A model generated the notes under the pieces. It made no database searches and had not been told where the DNA came from. It was given only the letters and a program-made list of their open reading frames with translations. Positions 11,511-23,521 of a DNA stretch of 64,000 bases are shown one piece after another. This stretch comes from Siphonodentalium dalli. Lineage: Eukaryota; Mollusca; Scaphopoda; Gadilida; Siphonodentaliidae. Position 1 is the stretch's first letter. Each line of letters begins with the position of its first letter. The DNA is taken from positions 97,514,707 through 97,578,706 of the forward strand of contig CP136067.1 in assembly GCA_032622095.1 (NCBI GenBank), written 5' to 3'. The translations under genes were made by a program, and so were the position numbers.

Positions 11511-13934
11511 TTAGTTTGTCTCATAGGGGCGTGTCGTTAATAACGAATATAACTTATAAATAAACATATTCTAAATTAAGAACGAGCGCGCATTTGGTTT
11601 GGTGGGTCAGTTGACAATTCCAGTTCCAATGATATATATATCTCGCCTCATCCAGAAATGCCGCTTTCTGATTTGTCGAGAGCTGTGTTCTATATTATGT
11701 ACCACTATAATTGTATAATACAGTGCTAAATTTAGCACACTACTATGCCTAACTAGCTTGCAAAAAGCAATGAGCAGAGGCAACAATCTCGAAACACAGA
11801 AATACATATAATGTATGTGTCCACCAATTTACTAAGGCGTGTCCAAATGAAGTTAAAACATTACTGTGGACATGCCTTTTTTCGAAGGAACGACGTCAAC
11901 TTGGGAAGTGGCAATGCATTCAAGCATTCGCAACAAAACCTAAATACTGCACGTTTCGTTTTATTGAACTTGATTTCAACAGTCTTGCGACGCTTGTGTT
12001 TCTCTTAAACTGTTTATCGCTAAGTTGATAGTCATACAGTGTGTTTGTTACATGATTTATTTTAACGTCTTATGAACGGAATTTGAACAGTCCAACAGTT
12101 GGGGTATGTTGGTATGATACGGTTATGCAGTACGCATCCTCCAATTCCGAATTGTTCAGTGAAATATAATAACTGGAGTGTGTCTTGTCGTTGACTATGC
12201 GGGTACTGTGCGCAGTGTGTGGGTAAACTTCACTCCGCCTCGCGTCGTAAACTATACCCACCCCACTGGGAACTATACCCGCGGAGTAAACTCCAAGCCA
12301 TGCTCTATTTATCAAATATATGATTCTTACAGATGAGAGCGTCTATGGGGCGCGAGTTAAATTATATTCTCGTAGAGGAGATCATCTCGAACAAGTAGCA
12401 AATAACAGCTGTCGGCGTAAGACCTGAATTGTTCCCGGCATCGCGATAGGTCGAAAATTTATTTGACTCAGAAAGACACAAACATTATGTCCCAGAAAGA
12501 AACATTGTATTGATAAAAAAAAGCAAAAACAAAATCCACCAAAATCAGACCCTGAACAATACCTGGGCCATCTGTATTCATTGAAACTCATCTGCTTTCT
12601 CTTTCTGCTTATAACCATCAAACATATGTTGTACCATACACATTTCAGATCGAAGGCAGCTCTTGATTTTCGTTCCATGCATGGGGCAATATGTACGCGA
12701 CCACTGATTAAAATAATTGTAACGAAAGATTATCAAATTTAGCGAACAATGTAGCGCTCTATGGAGGAATTTGTTAGAAATCTTTCGCGTAGTATGGTTT
12801 GAGATATTGTTTACATAATGTTACGTTCATTAAAGATTTATGTATCTGACATCTCGCGGGGTGAGGTGCTTAACTGGTTTGGCAAAAAATCGAAAAGTGT
12901 TGGCCATTGCACTCATCTTTTGTCTTGACAGATCACATTAGAACTAACATTTATTTAAACAAGTTGGACAACTCATTTAAATTCCTGCAATAAGCGATGA
13001 AACTCAATTGTCAGTCGGTTAGAAACCTTCATTGTTAGTACCATAAAATTATATATAAATCATGAAGTTCAAATTTCATTCAAAATCATAGATCGTAGTG
13101 GAATATTCCTATCTTAATAACTCCATCCCGACTTCCGGTTCACCAGTTAACATAAATGTTCATATCAGCGCCATGAAAAATATTATTAAATTGCTAACAT
13201 GCTAGACACTAAGTAGCAGTAGGCATATAAGACCACCTTCGAAGAGAATTAGCAGACATGCGACAGAATATGACAGTAAGGTGCTTATAGCGGTAATTAT
13301 TAAAGGTCGAATTTAAAGCCACATGACGGTTTACGCTCCAAAATACGAATAATGTTATTCGCTTTTGAATTTGTCCCGGTATCGAAATAGGTCGATAAAG
13401 ATCTTAACTACATTTCTACGAGCATTCTGTAACCCCAAAAGACGCATTGAAGTAACGAAAAGTGCAACTATGAACAAGGTGTTTTTGTCCCAAACAGCCA
13501 TTTGCACGACATGGAACAGAAAAGAGCGTTTCGTGTATTCTATTACTGATATGGTAGCAATAAAGAGCGTTTGCTTGACTTCGGGCGAAAACTTGAAAAC
13601 GGCTGGAAAATAGTTGTAACTTTGGCAAGTGTTTTTCAAGGCGTATGAATCCGCCATACCAATATTTCGTGTATATATCGACCTATCGCACCCGTCTCTC
13701 CAAATTACGTAGAAAAAAATTGGAGGTTCGAATGAGGCATGTGCATTTAAAGAGCGTATCGTGACACGACGATCTGTATGAACAGACGAATTAACAACTA
13801 GATTTATGTCATGCAGAATGCGAAGTCACAATGCGACTTTAAGAATTATAATCCAGTCTGCTTCACGTCATGAATAAACCCAGGCTGACCATAGGTCCTC
13901 GGAACACAATGGACTCCATCCCAGTAATGCCCAG
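11511..13934. other. Unassigned DNA, no gene recognised
   Basis: Several ORFs of 65-100 codons occur on both strands but none has a recognisable motif. A block at about 13,470-13,630 resembles about 32,065-32,180 in the same orientation, so part of this stretch is a dispersed repeat. A hairpin-like stretch at about 12,180-12,300 starts with 'cttgtcgttgactatgc', which is shared with the foldback family at 36.8-38.1 kb. Confidence 0.35.
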
Positions 13935-16066
13935 GGTTGGCGCTGCCAGTTGCCACAAGTGTCAATGGCAAAACTAATTCACATTTGGCAAAACATTTAT
14001 TCGGCAAAAGTTTTGGCAATTCACTTTTTAAGTCCTCAAGATAGTTGAAAAATATTGGTCACTAATTACCATTCATTTCAGGAAACGGTTGTCCATAGTC
14101 CAGTCCTTATATACAAAAAAATATTCACGATGAACACTAGTTAGTGTAACTTACAAGTGACAACAGTATAAACACGTTTAAGGTGGCCGGGACACAACAC
14201 TAAATATTCACGATGAACATTAGTTTGTTTAACTTACATATGCGCGAACAAGTGATAACAGTTATACCGTAGCCTTAGTTTTAACACAACACTTAACTTG
14301 GATCGGCCTAATTGCCAGCGTTGTAACAACACATTAGGTCGCACCTTGAGTTAATCCCCTGCCGCATGTCGCTTCCGTAATAATCTCCCGTTTAATGAAC
14401 TGAATGTTTGAACTGTCATTTCTTTTTTAACTTATCGATGGAACCCGATAATGCCCCATTTAAATTTGATAATGTAACCCCCACCCCCACATTAACACAC
14501 CCGCTTGGGGTCCAAGGGCTGGGTGACAGCCGTGTCGCAGTTAACTGCGAAATTACCCAACAAAAGTAGCTATGCTAGCTTAATGTAAGTGTAGCATGTA
14601 TCCACTTCAATTGAGCAAAAGATCATGTAAATAGTTAATGGACCTGAAATGGCGATTCTTGCAATATAATTATATATATATATATATATATACACGAACA
14701 CTGCATTCTGTGACAGATTCATCTTGATCAAACCTTTTAAAATGATTATATAGTATGGAATATCTACCCTACACTCATTGGTAAGTACGTGTTGTTGTTA
14801 CTGGACATCATAGTCAAGCACAGGTGATAGATCAATGGAATGTTATATGCATATATCCACGTTGAACAAGCTTTAAAAACAGAGGAAATTTATTAAATGG
14901 GTAAGGATAAGATAGGATAATTTATTTACAATATACATGAATTATACAATGGCAGAAATACATAATAAGGTAAAGCAGTATATTGTCGGGGGTAGCCTTG
15001 CCCTATCGGGCTGTCTTCCTGCCACCCCCGATCATGGAGTACCAACGTAATTGAGATACATGAATATGTGTAAGTCTCTGACTATGGTGTCTATTATTAT
15101 ATAAGAAGATATTAATGGTAATGTTGATTTGAATCCTTAAATTTTTCAGTATGCTATTTACATGTTAAAGATGTATTAAGGTATCCAGAAATTTAAGTCT
15201 CCAGTTTATAAAATAACACAATTGGAACAAGAATTGGCACTTAATAAACACAATGAATGATAAGGACAATTTTGTTTCCGTTAATGACAAGAACATATAT
15301 TATTTTATGTTACTTATTTGCTCATTTATCTTTGTAAGAAAGTGGCATCATGTCTGTCTATTATATGACAATCAGATATCGATTAAATGTCAAATAATAT
15401 GCAGGCGTTGAACATGTTATTCAGCGGTGTTGCATTCAATTTTATTCCACGTCTGGTAACTGTAAGTCTGGAACCCTAAATACATCTTTAAATGTCCGTG
15501 AAATATTTTGAATCGCCGTGCTGTTTTTCCGCACCCACATTATGTTATTAATTCATGTTCCGTATTGCCATGTATTATTGGTTATTGGTATACAAGTATC
15601 AAACATTTAAATATCTGCAAAGTGAGACTCCGTCTTGCAATATAATTATTAATTAGTAGTGTTCAATAAGGTTTAGGAAACGTTTATCACCTATATCAAG
15701 ACACAGTTAATCTAATAGCAATTGTATATAGATGGTGGAGGGATTTATAGTAGTATTCATCGCGCTGGTATTTACTTTACTAATCCTTTTTTGATGTGCA
15801 CTTCTGATTGTATTGTCCAGTTCTTGGTTTATTGTTGTTTGATCAACCGCAATAGGGAGGCTAGAATAATGAATTACTAACTGCTTTCCTATCGATATCA
15901 AAAGTCGTTAAAAACAGGGACGGTTGGCATTTAAGACTCAATTTTGCATAAATTTATACTATCATTAATATAATTTGGCAATTTCTAAAATAATTTGTTA
16001 AAAATGTGTACATTTGGACAACTATTTGGCAAAAGTAAATTTCAGTTCAGCGCGCACCCTGGCAGT
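13935..16066. mobile_element. Old TIR element, ~2.1 kb
   Basis: The left edge (TGCCCAGGGTTGGCGCTG, then a run of TTTGGCAAAA-type motifs) is matched in inverted orientation at the right edge (TTTGGCAAAAGT, then CAGCGCGCACCCTGGCA). The left end is also present inverted at 57,340-57,462, so this is a dispersed family. The interior holds a ~105-bp tandem duplication at about 14,110-14,300, a TA microsatellite at about 14,670-14,691, and a block at about 14,920-15,045 with a GTCGGGGGTAGCC...GCCACCCCCGA hairpin. No transposase ORF remains. Confidence 0.45.
14920..15050. repeat. Possible truncated retroposon tail with GC hairpin
   Basis: A stretch with 'ataatttatttacaatatacatgaattata' character is followed by a GC-rich hairpin. 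This combination resembles 3' regions of truncated LINE or SINE copies, but there is no RT sequence and only one copy here. The call is weak. Confidence 0.2.
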
Positions 16067-16124
16067 ACTAAATCCTATAGAAATTTTACCAACATCGTCG
16101 GGCTATCCTTACTTGTGTGTCGGG

Positions 16125-16475
16125 ACATAGCCTGTTCTCCTGAAAATTCGCACATTATCTGCTTAAAATAGAATGCGTTTTATGTCGTAAATCTGCTTAG
16201 AATCGCCTCATATCGAGTCGATAATGTGCTGAAAAATCGGGTTATGAGGCGATTCTAAGCGGATTATGTGCGGATAATGACACACATAATCCAACTCACG
16301 GCTTTTCAGGTGTACACTCTAACATGTGTTTTCACTGTGGCCCGCACCATAAACTAATTAACGGCCATGTGTCCATTATCTGCTTATTTCAGAATCAAGT
16401 AATCACACTATATGTACTTATGTCACATTATAGGTCGATTATGTGCGTATTTGGAAGAGGATATGTTGCACATTA
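16125..16475. repeat. Copy B of the ~350-bp palindromic family (inverted orientation)
   Basis: It starts with AGCCTGTTCTC and ends with GTGCGTATTTGGAAGAGGATATG, the reverse orientation of copy A. The internal 'gtggcccgcaccataaa' block and a pair of inverted ATAATGTG-type segments are present. No ORF. Confidence 0.6.
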
Positions 16476-16570
16476 AATTGTGAGAGATTATTTGCAACCG
16501 GTACATCCACATTTCAGATATGTCCCCATTATGTTTGCCCGCATGTGCTTCAAAAATAACGTTTGGTTAA

Positions 16571-17070
16571 GGGACCCCGGTGGTCCAGTCGATAGTGCTC
16601 AGTGTATTACTCTGTCATAGATAGACCGTCCATGATCGACGAAGCTGGTTCGAACTCAGATAAGCGCGGATTTGTAATCCACGCAAAAAGGATACATTTT
16701 GACTAAATAACGTCTGACTAATTTGGTGATTGATCTTTTACATCACAAAACTGCATTTTAGATTCGTGTATCTGGGCAAGTTTGTCAAATACTTATCTTA
16801 ATTCGTTGTCATGAACTTTTGGATTAATCCGTCATTTGGTCCACTGGTCTTCGTGGTAGTATCATACGCACATTGTGACATTATTGGGCCGCTTATATGG
16901 TCTCATAGTCATATCCTTCTAATTTATTACCAAGGTTTCATTTCTTCCATTTTCGCTTCCCTTTAAGGTAGTCGCGAAACCGTATGGTCGAACAAAGTTG
17001 GATGTGCGGTTGGGGTTACAATGTACATGTCACAAAATATTACGGCGATAAATAAAATAAAATAAAATAC
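16571..17070 (+). mobile_element. tRNA-derived SINE, about 500 bp
   Basis: The 5' end (GGGACCCCGGTGGTCCAGTCG) carries an RNA polymerase III A-box-like sequence at about 16,581-16,591. A good B-box, GGTTCGAACTC, lies at 16,647-16,657, with 'aagctGGTTCGAACTCaga' forming a T-arm-like context. After an unrelated body of about 390 bases the copy ends in AAATAAAATAAAATAAAATAC, a simple-repeat tail at about 17,050-17,070. The A-box to B-box distance is a little long for a tRNA, which fits an old SINE head rather than a working tRNA gene. Confidence 0.6.
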
Positions 17071-18494
17071 AATTTGATTGTAGATATGTTTTATTAAGCT
17101 ATGGCTATGGCATTCCTATCTGCCTTGACATCTAATGACATATTGTGCAGTGAAAAGTTTGAAATTCTTTGTGCAAAAACCAAATACTTTTACTAATGAC
17201 TCAACATATTTTTTGTCATTCAAATTGTTTGTTTTCAATTAGTTATTTGTTACTTCTATAATGTGATGAATATTGCAGCATATTTTATTTGAACCATGAA
17301 ATCATTATTTGTGGTAGAATCAGTGAATCTTGGGCCATAATATTTCAATTACGTAAGGATAACGTCGTGAATTATCGTACCAATATATTCAGACAATTCA
17401 AGAAATAGTCCTAAAATCGATTGTTGGTGGATTTATCGTTGTTTTTGCGACATGATACAACAAATGAATAATGGCGCGAACAGCTGAATATTTGGGGTGG
17501 AATCCACATTAATGTTTAACAAAAAAATCAGATCTTGAGAAAGTTGACTGGACTTTCCCGCGTTCTGATTATCAGCACATTGTTACGCTATTTTCAGTAG
17601 TACCGAAGTAGCTGGATCGGATTAAAACCTGAACAGACAGCCGATATGAGACTATAGTGTACGTTACTCAATTGTTGCAATAGTATATACCGTTAGACTT
17701 ATTGATGAATTTCAATGTCTTACACTGCACCAGATTTGGTATTTAATTTCATTAAACGTCAGGTATTTTCCATTAAATGTCTAGATTTACGGCATATACG
17801 GATCACGTACATTTCTATAAATTTTAAATAAACGTGAGATTTACGTGGGATTTACCAATACGTATTCGCCCACATTTATGTGGAAATTAAGTATCTGTAA
17901 ATCCCACGTAAATCTCAAATTTATGTTAATTTTCGTAATCCACATGCCAAATCAAGACAATAAATTTAAAATACGTGATGTTTAAAAATTAAATTAAATT
18001 TCAAAAATACGTGCAACTTTAGCACCAGTTTGATTCTAAATAACACATTTATGGATGTTTTAATTTCAAATGTACATGAAATTTACGCCTATTTATTCAA
18101 AATAAAATGTTTGCGGTTTCATCTATATCCACATATACGTCCCCCTTGCAAGAAACCTAGTATATTCCAATGCTCTACATCTTAAAATTCAGCTTAATAC
18201 ATATAATATACAGCATTATCCATGTCACACAATCATTGTGTTTAATGTAAGATATTGATCTGAAAATAGGGAAACATGTTAAGTTGGCACGATAAAATCA
18301 TGAACAATGTTCAAAAAAAAATATGACAGCTGCAAAGTGTATACTTCCTGGAAAATAGAAGGAGAAAATATAAATGATACACATATATACAATTATTGCA
18401 TAAATATTTCTACATTTGATTACCCTCAGTTCAAATTAGCTATTACGATTGGCAGAGAATAATGCATTCTCTGTGGTCGGTTCTAATGTGTGTG
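17071..18494. other. Unassigned DNA with one inverted repeat
   Basis: A 20-bp inverted repeat (GAGATTTACGTGGGATTTAC at 17,835-17,854 and its complement at 17,897-17,916) brackets a 42-bp loop. I see no gene. The DNA is AT-rich. Confidence 0.4.
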
Positions 18495-18872
18495 AATGCA
18501 CAGCTTATTCCCACGAAAACCCACATACTATCTGCTTATAATATAACTTGTTTTAGCTAGAAAATCTGCTCAGAATTGCCTCATTTTGAGTCGATGTGTT
18601 GAAAATAAGAGCATTTTAATCACATTATCGACTGATAATGTGGCGCTTCTAAGCAGATTATGTGCGGAAAATGACATAAATATCCCAACTCACGACTTTT
18701 CAGGTGTACGCTCTTTAACACGTGTGTTCACTGTGGCCCGCGCCATAGAAAGACATAACGGCATGGGTCCATTATCTGGTTCTTTCATAATCAAATAATC
18801 ACATTGTGTACATGCAACTATATCACATTATAGGTCGATTATGTGCGTATTTGCGCGAGGATATGTGTGAAT
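18495..18872. repeat. Copy C of the ~350-bp palindromic family (inverted orientation)
   Basis: It has the same hallmarks as copy B, including 'actgtggcccgcgccata' and the terminal GTGCGTATTTGCGCGAGGATATG. The plus-strand ORF inside it is not a gene. Confidence 0.6.
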
Positions 18873-19259
18873 GAAACCCTCTCCGTATAGAAGTTGTAGA
18901 CAGCAGGTCCAGATGTTGCTACATCACTCTCTGCCAAACCGCAGATAAAATTATGATTATGTCTGGCATCTTTAAAACTCGCCAGTCGTGATAAAATACC
19001 CCATATTCTACATTGAAGACATACAAGCGTTATCTCAGCAGGATGTCTAATAAATTAATCTAAAAGTCAGTTATAGTGGCCAACATATTGTCAGTTGTTA
19101 CAAATTGATTGTGCTATCTATGGTGCCAGATGTAGACGAACAAATGATATTTACGTCGAATCAAATGTCAAGAATATGACATTTGCGACGTGAATGTCAC
19201 GTATGGTCGATACACGGAACATACACGAAAACGCCATATCTCTAAACCTCACTACTCGT

Positions 19260-20130
19260 CCAGTGTTACAAGGTGTCTGGCTATTAACTATCCAATGTAC
19301 TTAAATAGCGTGTCCGTTTATTTTTAATGCGGACAGTCCTAATGTATAAATTCCCTTTCAGATTCCATCTAAAATAAAGAATTGAGCTTCTAAAATGTTT
19401 CTTTGTTAACGACGGATTTAAATAAATAAAAACATAAGTTACAAAGAGATTATTTTAGTTGTAACTAATACCATACATGCAGCAATATTACTCAGTCATT
19501 GCCAAAAGTTTGCTGTAAATCAGGGCGGGTCAAACAATTGTATCAGAGCACGTATGAGCGGGTGGGTATGTGATCAATAGGACCAAAAAGCAATTTTGAC
19601 CGCATCTACAAATAGTCGCTATAGACTGTTTCTTGTTGTAAAACTACTAAATACCCGGTAAATGTCAGTCTATGTCACTCCGAACATAAAATACATGGAC
19701 GCATTGTATATGCACTTACCGCCATGTAAAACTAAGCTAATCACATATATCACTTGTAGTATATCGTTAATAGGAAACAGTCAGTAAGTGGTGAAAATTA
19801 TAATATTCTTCCGAACAAATTTTGATTTCGAGTTTCAAGGGGTGGGTGTCGAAATATTGTCGGAAAAAAATCTTGCTAAGAGAAAAACAAATTGGGCCAA
19901 GGGGTGGGTGGGTCCCAGTATCATACTGGACAGTTTTCCGACCCAGAAACGGATTTCCCCAATTCTCCAAAATCTGACACATATCGTTTGAGAATTGGCA
20001 CCAGTGTGTGTCGATAGGATATATTAAATAGTGCATGTCGTCGACTATGCCAAGTTAGAGGTCGTTATGTAATATTCGTCCTCGCGGACCACTATATATT
20101 GGCATAGTCAAACACAATGCATTATATATA
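19260..20130. repeat. Diverged copy of the 36.8-38.1 kb foldback family
   Basis: Blocks such as 'gtccgtttatttttaatgcgg', 'agttgtaactaat' and the closing hairpin (GTCGACTATGCCAA at about 20,041 and TTGGCATAGTC at about 20,099) follow the same order as the right arm of the element at 37,545-38,122. Divergence is high and one arm is missing. Confidence 0.5.
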
Positions 20131-20588
20131 ATAAACATTGTGTCGTCAGTTTTCTATAGTGGCACACACTTCAATCGGTATGCGCATCCTTGTGACACAT
20201 TGAAGACACAAGTTAAAACTGTCGATATTGGAAAGATAGTTTTCTTTCAGTAAGTTGAATATCCCATTGAAATCCACGCTAGTTTTCCTGTTCGTTGAGT
20301 GGCGTGCCCAACATCTCGAGTTTTGATCATAGTGGAAAGATTCAGTTCGTTTCTTGTCCTCTGTTGATGTAATATATCAAGTGTTTAAAATAAGTCAACG
20401 ATCAATTTCCCGTGGCAAGGATGACACCTGTCAACAATAAGTATTCTATAATTTCTTATATAGTCGAATACCTAACATTTTGGAGGGACGAAACGAGAAA
20501 TTGCTTCCTTCATGACGATATGTGAATTACTCGATAGCCTGAAACAAAATATCAATTTTAGCAGTAACGATCTTTCAATGAAGTTCAT

Positions 20589-20683
20589 AATGATGTGGAT
20601 AGAGTCGGGCTGTTTCGATTGTTTACTGGTTATTTTCTTAACCAGTAAACAATCGAAACAGTCCGACTCTAGCCACATCATTA
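20589..20683. repeat. Near-perfect 44-bp-arm palindrome
   Basis: The left arm 20,589-20,632 and right arm 20,639-20,683 are nearly exact complements around a loop of about 6 bases (TTTTCT). Overlapping ORFs on both strands encode almost the same peptide twice because of this symmetry and are not genes. The element could be a minimal MITE, but no target duplication was recognised. Confidence 0.75.
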
Positions 20684-21082
20684 ATGACATATTTATAATA
20701 AGCCCATGAAAACAAGAAATACATGTGGCAACACATAGACACATGTGTACATCCCATAATTGGTTTGGCTACATTATTTGTCTACTGTAAACTACATTCC
20801 AACCTTTCCATTATCACTTCAATTCAGTTGCCACTTCAAGTTTGTATACGTAGAGGCGACTGGTCGTAGGCCCATCTGAGCCATGCCGCTCCTATGTGAT
20901 ATCATTTTTGTGTGTTTTTTATCACCATTGTCATAAGCTTGTAAATATTATACAAATAAACAATCACCATCGTCATATCCGGGAAAGTGTCTGAATCGAA
21001 TTAAATCATAAGGGCCGATTCGTCATCTCCAGTTTAACTCTTCATGATGGGAGCAGCGCTGGTGCGGCATTAAATATCATAT

Positions 21083-21217
21083 GCCAGTGCATTCTATTAT
21101 ATATGCGAGTCTCCCATAGGGATCAAGGTAAATAGTGTTAGGCCAATGCATTCTCTTATATATGCGAAGAGCCCAATGGGCGACTCGTATATAAGATAAT
21201 GCATTGGTACAGGGTGT
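21083..21217. repeat. Diverged relative of the double-palindrome TTAA element
   Basis: Two blocks starting GCCA(A/G)TGCATTCT occur at 21,083 and 21,142, and the second is palindromic to 21,207 and followed by ACAGGG. This matches the order seen in the copies at 30,680 and 41,497, but the arms carry several mismatches and the TTAA-flanked ends are not recognisable. Confidence 0.5.
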
Positions 21218-21220
21218 TCG

Positions 21221-22519
21221 GTAAATTTCAGGAAGCTACTATAATAAGAGTCATGAAAGGGTTAGAGCCATAAATTAAAGTCGAAATTGAAATATCGACT
21301 GTGCCCTTATGTCAGAGAACCGTTGGTTAACAAATGCCACTGCTTGGGTTAGAGTCTGAATGAACCAAAATAATTCGCACCGGTGATCTTATAAATATGA
21401 TATGTGATATATCCGGTGTATACTTAACACGCAGAATTAACCAATGTATACTTTATCATAGTAGCCATAGCAGGGCCACTATAGTTAGTGCCTTTTTAAG
21501 TCGAATTTCGGTAAAATTATAATAGCCTAATTGTTGGCTTCTGATATGCTATACATGTATAACGAACGTATTTGCGGTAGAAACACAAACGCTAATAGTT
21601 TGAACATTCTCATAATAAAAGCTTGCTGTGTAGTTTAAATTGGGAATGACGAGTCGGACATGAACCTTCGGAAGGTAAGGTTGTATGCCAGTGTATGTCG
21701 GCAATCAACATGTACACATGCGACTGTTCACTTGTCTTGTGTTTTATCGCGATCACAGGTCCCCAGAACAAAAAATTACCCACACCTATAATACTTAATC
21801 CCATAGAAAGGCATATATAATCTTCGGATATATTATTTAATGTGTTCAAAGTTCAAAAGCTGGTTCAAAATACACAAAAGTAATACGTGTTAAATAGCGC
21901 CTCATATATAGGTTGAAATATATAGTATTACTCTTCAATTGGATGTATCCACTCATTCCACTGTAAAAAAAAATGGGTTTAGAAGAACTCCGGTTATGAG
22001 CGCAGACTGGCTCTTATTTTTTACTCGTTCGGCATGATATCCGCTCCAGCTAGGGCAGACTCTGTTTTTATATAGACTTTCGCCGCAAATACACTTTCAA
22101 CGGTAAGTATCATACATATATATTATACATTAGAAGCGGAATTGTGACCCACCCAAACCATTCACGCCACATGATGGCCCAGTATCGCTCGTATTTATTA
22201 AAACAATCAGTTTCATAAACCCGGAAACAAATATCCATATTCCAAAACAATATCTTTTTATCGTTCGCTTCTCTAACAAATATTTTTTTTTTTGTATTTC
22301 GAACCAGTTTGTGTACTCTGAAACAACTTTGGGACCTGTGTTCACGATACGTAATTAAAAGTCTTTTCTAATAGGCGTCGGCTGTATATCTAGCGAAATC
22401 GCATTTGTCGTCGCGTGCTGATACACTTGCCACCAGAACGGTGTGGACGAATCCTCGGGCAAAACAATGCAGACTGATTACAAAATAATAGCACCTGGAT
22501 GAGGATTGCAAAACATCGT
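21221..22519. other. Downstream region of the GPCR gene, otherwise unassigned
   Basis: On the minus strand this is the 3' side of the receptor gene. A candidate AATAAA polyadenylation signal lies at 22,199-22,194 (minus), about 320 bases after the stop codon. No other gene is visible. Confidence 0.3.
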
Positions 22520-23488
22520 CTAGTGAGCTGTTCCGAATTTCAAGCGCCGCCTAATGGCAGCTTGGAATGTCTTCATCGTACAGGAGTAAAAACAAGGATT
22601 GAGAACCGAATTGGCACATGGTATAGCAGCTAGAGCGCGCACTGATAATGTCACAGGAGATACCACCATTACTATTAAACAAAACAGAGTTGACGGCACA
22701 ACTAGAAGACCCATCGCTCCAATTATTACTCCAAGAGTCTTCACAGTGTCTCCAACTTGCCTTGATCCCGTTCGCGCTTGGTTTGCACTGTCGCATTGTA
22801 CCGAACTTGGGTTCGCCGTACTCGTTTCTGTTTGGCGCACCGCTTTTCTTGCACGATCTGGTGATGACACTGTATATGCTATTCGTCTCCGTAATGTTCG
22901 AATCAGTTGTAAGTAACACAAGAGTGTGGCAATGTATATAGATAGTAGAGCGATTGCAACAAGCAGCTTTATGCTATCGGCGGCGTCGATTGTTGCATAT
23001 GTAGTACATTTCATTTCCAGTTCGTCTGGGTTTCCAATCCACAATGCAGTCGGTATGCCGAATATAATGAAAATTGTTAAACTGATAACTGAAGTATATA
23101 TGCAATGTCTCTTCATGGAGAATAGTGCACGAAATGTGTGCGGATGGGTCACCGCTACGACGCGTACGATGCAAATGTAAAGTATCTGGACGTTAGATAT
23201 GCAAAGTGTTGAGCTTAGAAAATAGACAGAACTCACACACGATATCAAATTTCTCAGCATGTCCACCTGCAAAGCCAACGAATAGAACAATAACGATAAT
23301 CCAACAAACATATCACATAGGCTGAGGCTGAGTAGAACGGCACTGAACATGTCTCGCCTCAGGTCTCGGTCCGTTAGCAGAATTACGAGAACGCCACCAT
23401 TCGTTAACGTTATGAAAGTCGCAAACGTTGTGTATGTGATAGTCGCAAAAAGAGATATAGGTTCAAAGTTGGATGAATTATTTGCCAT
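22520..23488 (-). CDS. Class A (rhodopsin-like) G protein-coupled receptor, single exon, orphan
   Basis: The product is a seven-transmembrane plasma-membrane receptor expected to couple to a heterotrimeric G protein. Its ligand cannot be read from the sequence. I start at the ATG at 23,488, because the GTG one codon earlier is not a plausible eukaryotic start; this gives 322 residues, typical of a small class A receptor. In a numbering that counts the GTG as residue 1, the N-terminus has N-glycosylation sequons (NNSS, residues 4-7). TM1 has TNGG (N31), TM2 has LSLCD (D60), and C85 and C162 can form the TM3-ECL2 disulphide. TM6 keeps P265 but has LVVP where CWxP is usual. TM7 ends NSVLNPCFY, an intact NPxxY motif, followed by a basic helix 8. 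The DRY position reads V-R-V (R110), so the acidic residue is missing. The third intracellular loop (about 199-250) is long, basic and Ser/Thr-rich. The frame is open throughout. It has no coding neighbours, and lineage-specific intronless GPCRs are common in lophotrochozoans. Confidence 0.9.
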   Translation of the reverse strand: MANNSSNFEPISLFATITYTTFATFITLTNGGVLVILLTDRDLRRDMFSAVLLSLSLCDMFVGLSLLFYSLALQVDMLRNLISCVSSVYFLSSTLCISNVQILYICIVRVVAVTHPHTFRALFSMKRHCIYTSVISLTIFIIFGIPTALWIGNPDELEMKCTTYATIDAADSIKLLVAIALLSIYIATLLCYLQLIRTLRRRIAYTVSSPDRARKAVRQTETSTANPSSVQCDSANQARTGSRQVGDTVKTLGVIIGAMGLLVVPSTLFCLIVMVVSPVTLSVRALAAIPCANSVLNPCFYSCTMKTFQAAIRRRLKFGTAH

Positions 23489-23515
23489 CACATTAAGGGG
23501 TCAACAAGCGGCACC

Positions 23516-23521
23516 TTTATA
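23516..23521 (-). promoter_or_regulatory. TATA-like box close upstream of the GPCR start
   Basis: TATAAA on the minus strand lies only about 28 bases before the ATG at 23,488. If used it would give almost no 5' UTR. It may be a chance match in AT-rich DNA, or the true first exon and promoter may lie further upstream. Confidence 0.2.

Noticed and set aside
16571-16665. Functional tRNA gene
   Set aside because: The A and B boxes are present but no acceptor stem or anticodon arm can be paired. The long body and simple-repeat tail indicate a SINE.
22551-22941. Overlapping ORFs of 97-122 codons on both strands within the GPCR
   Set aside because: They lie inside the intact 7TM reading frame and lack any domain, so they are out-of-frame shadows.
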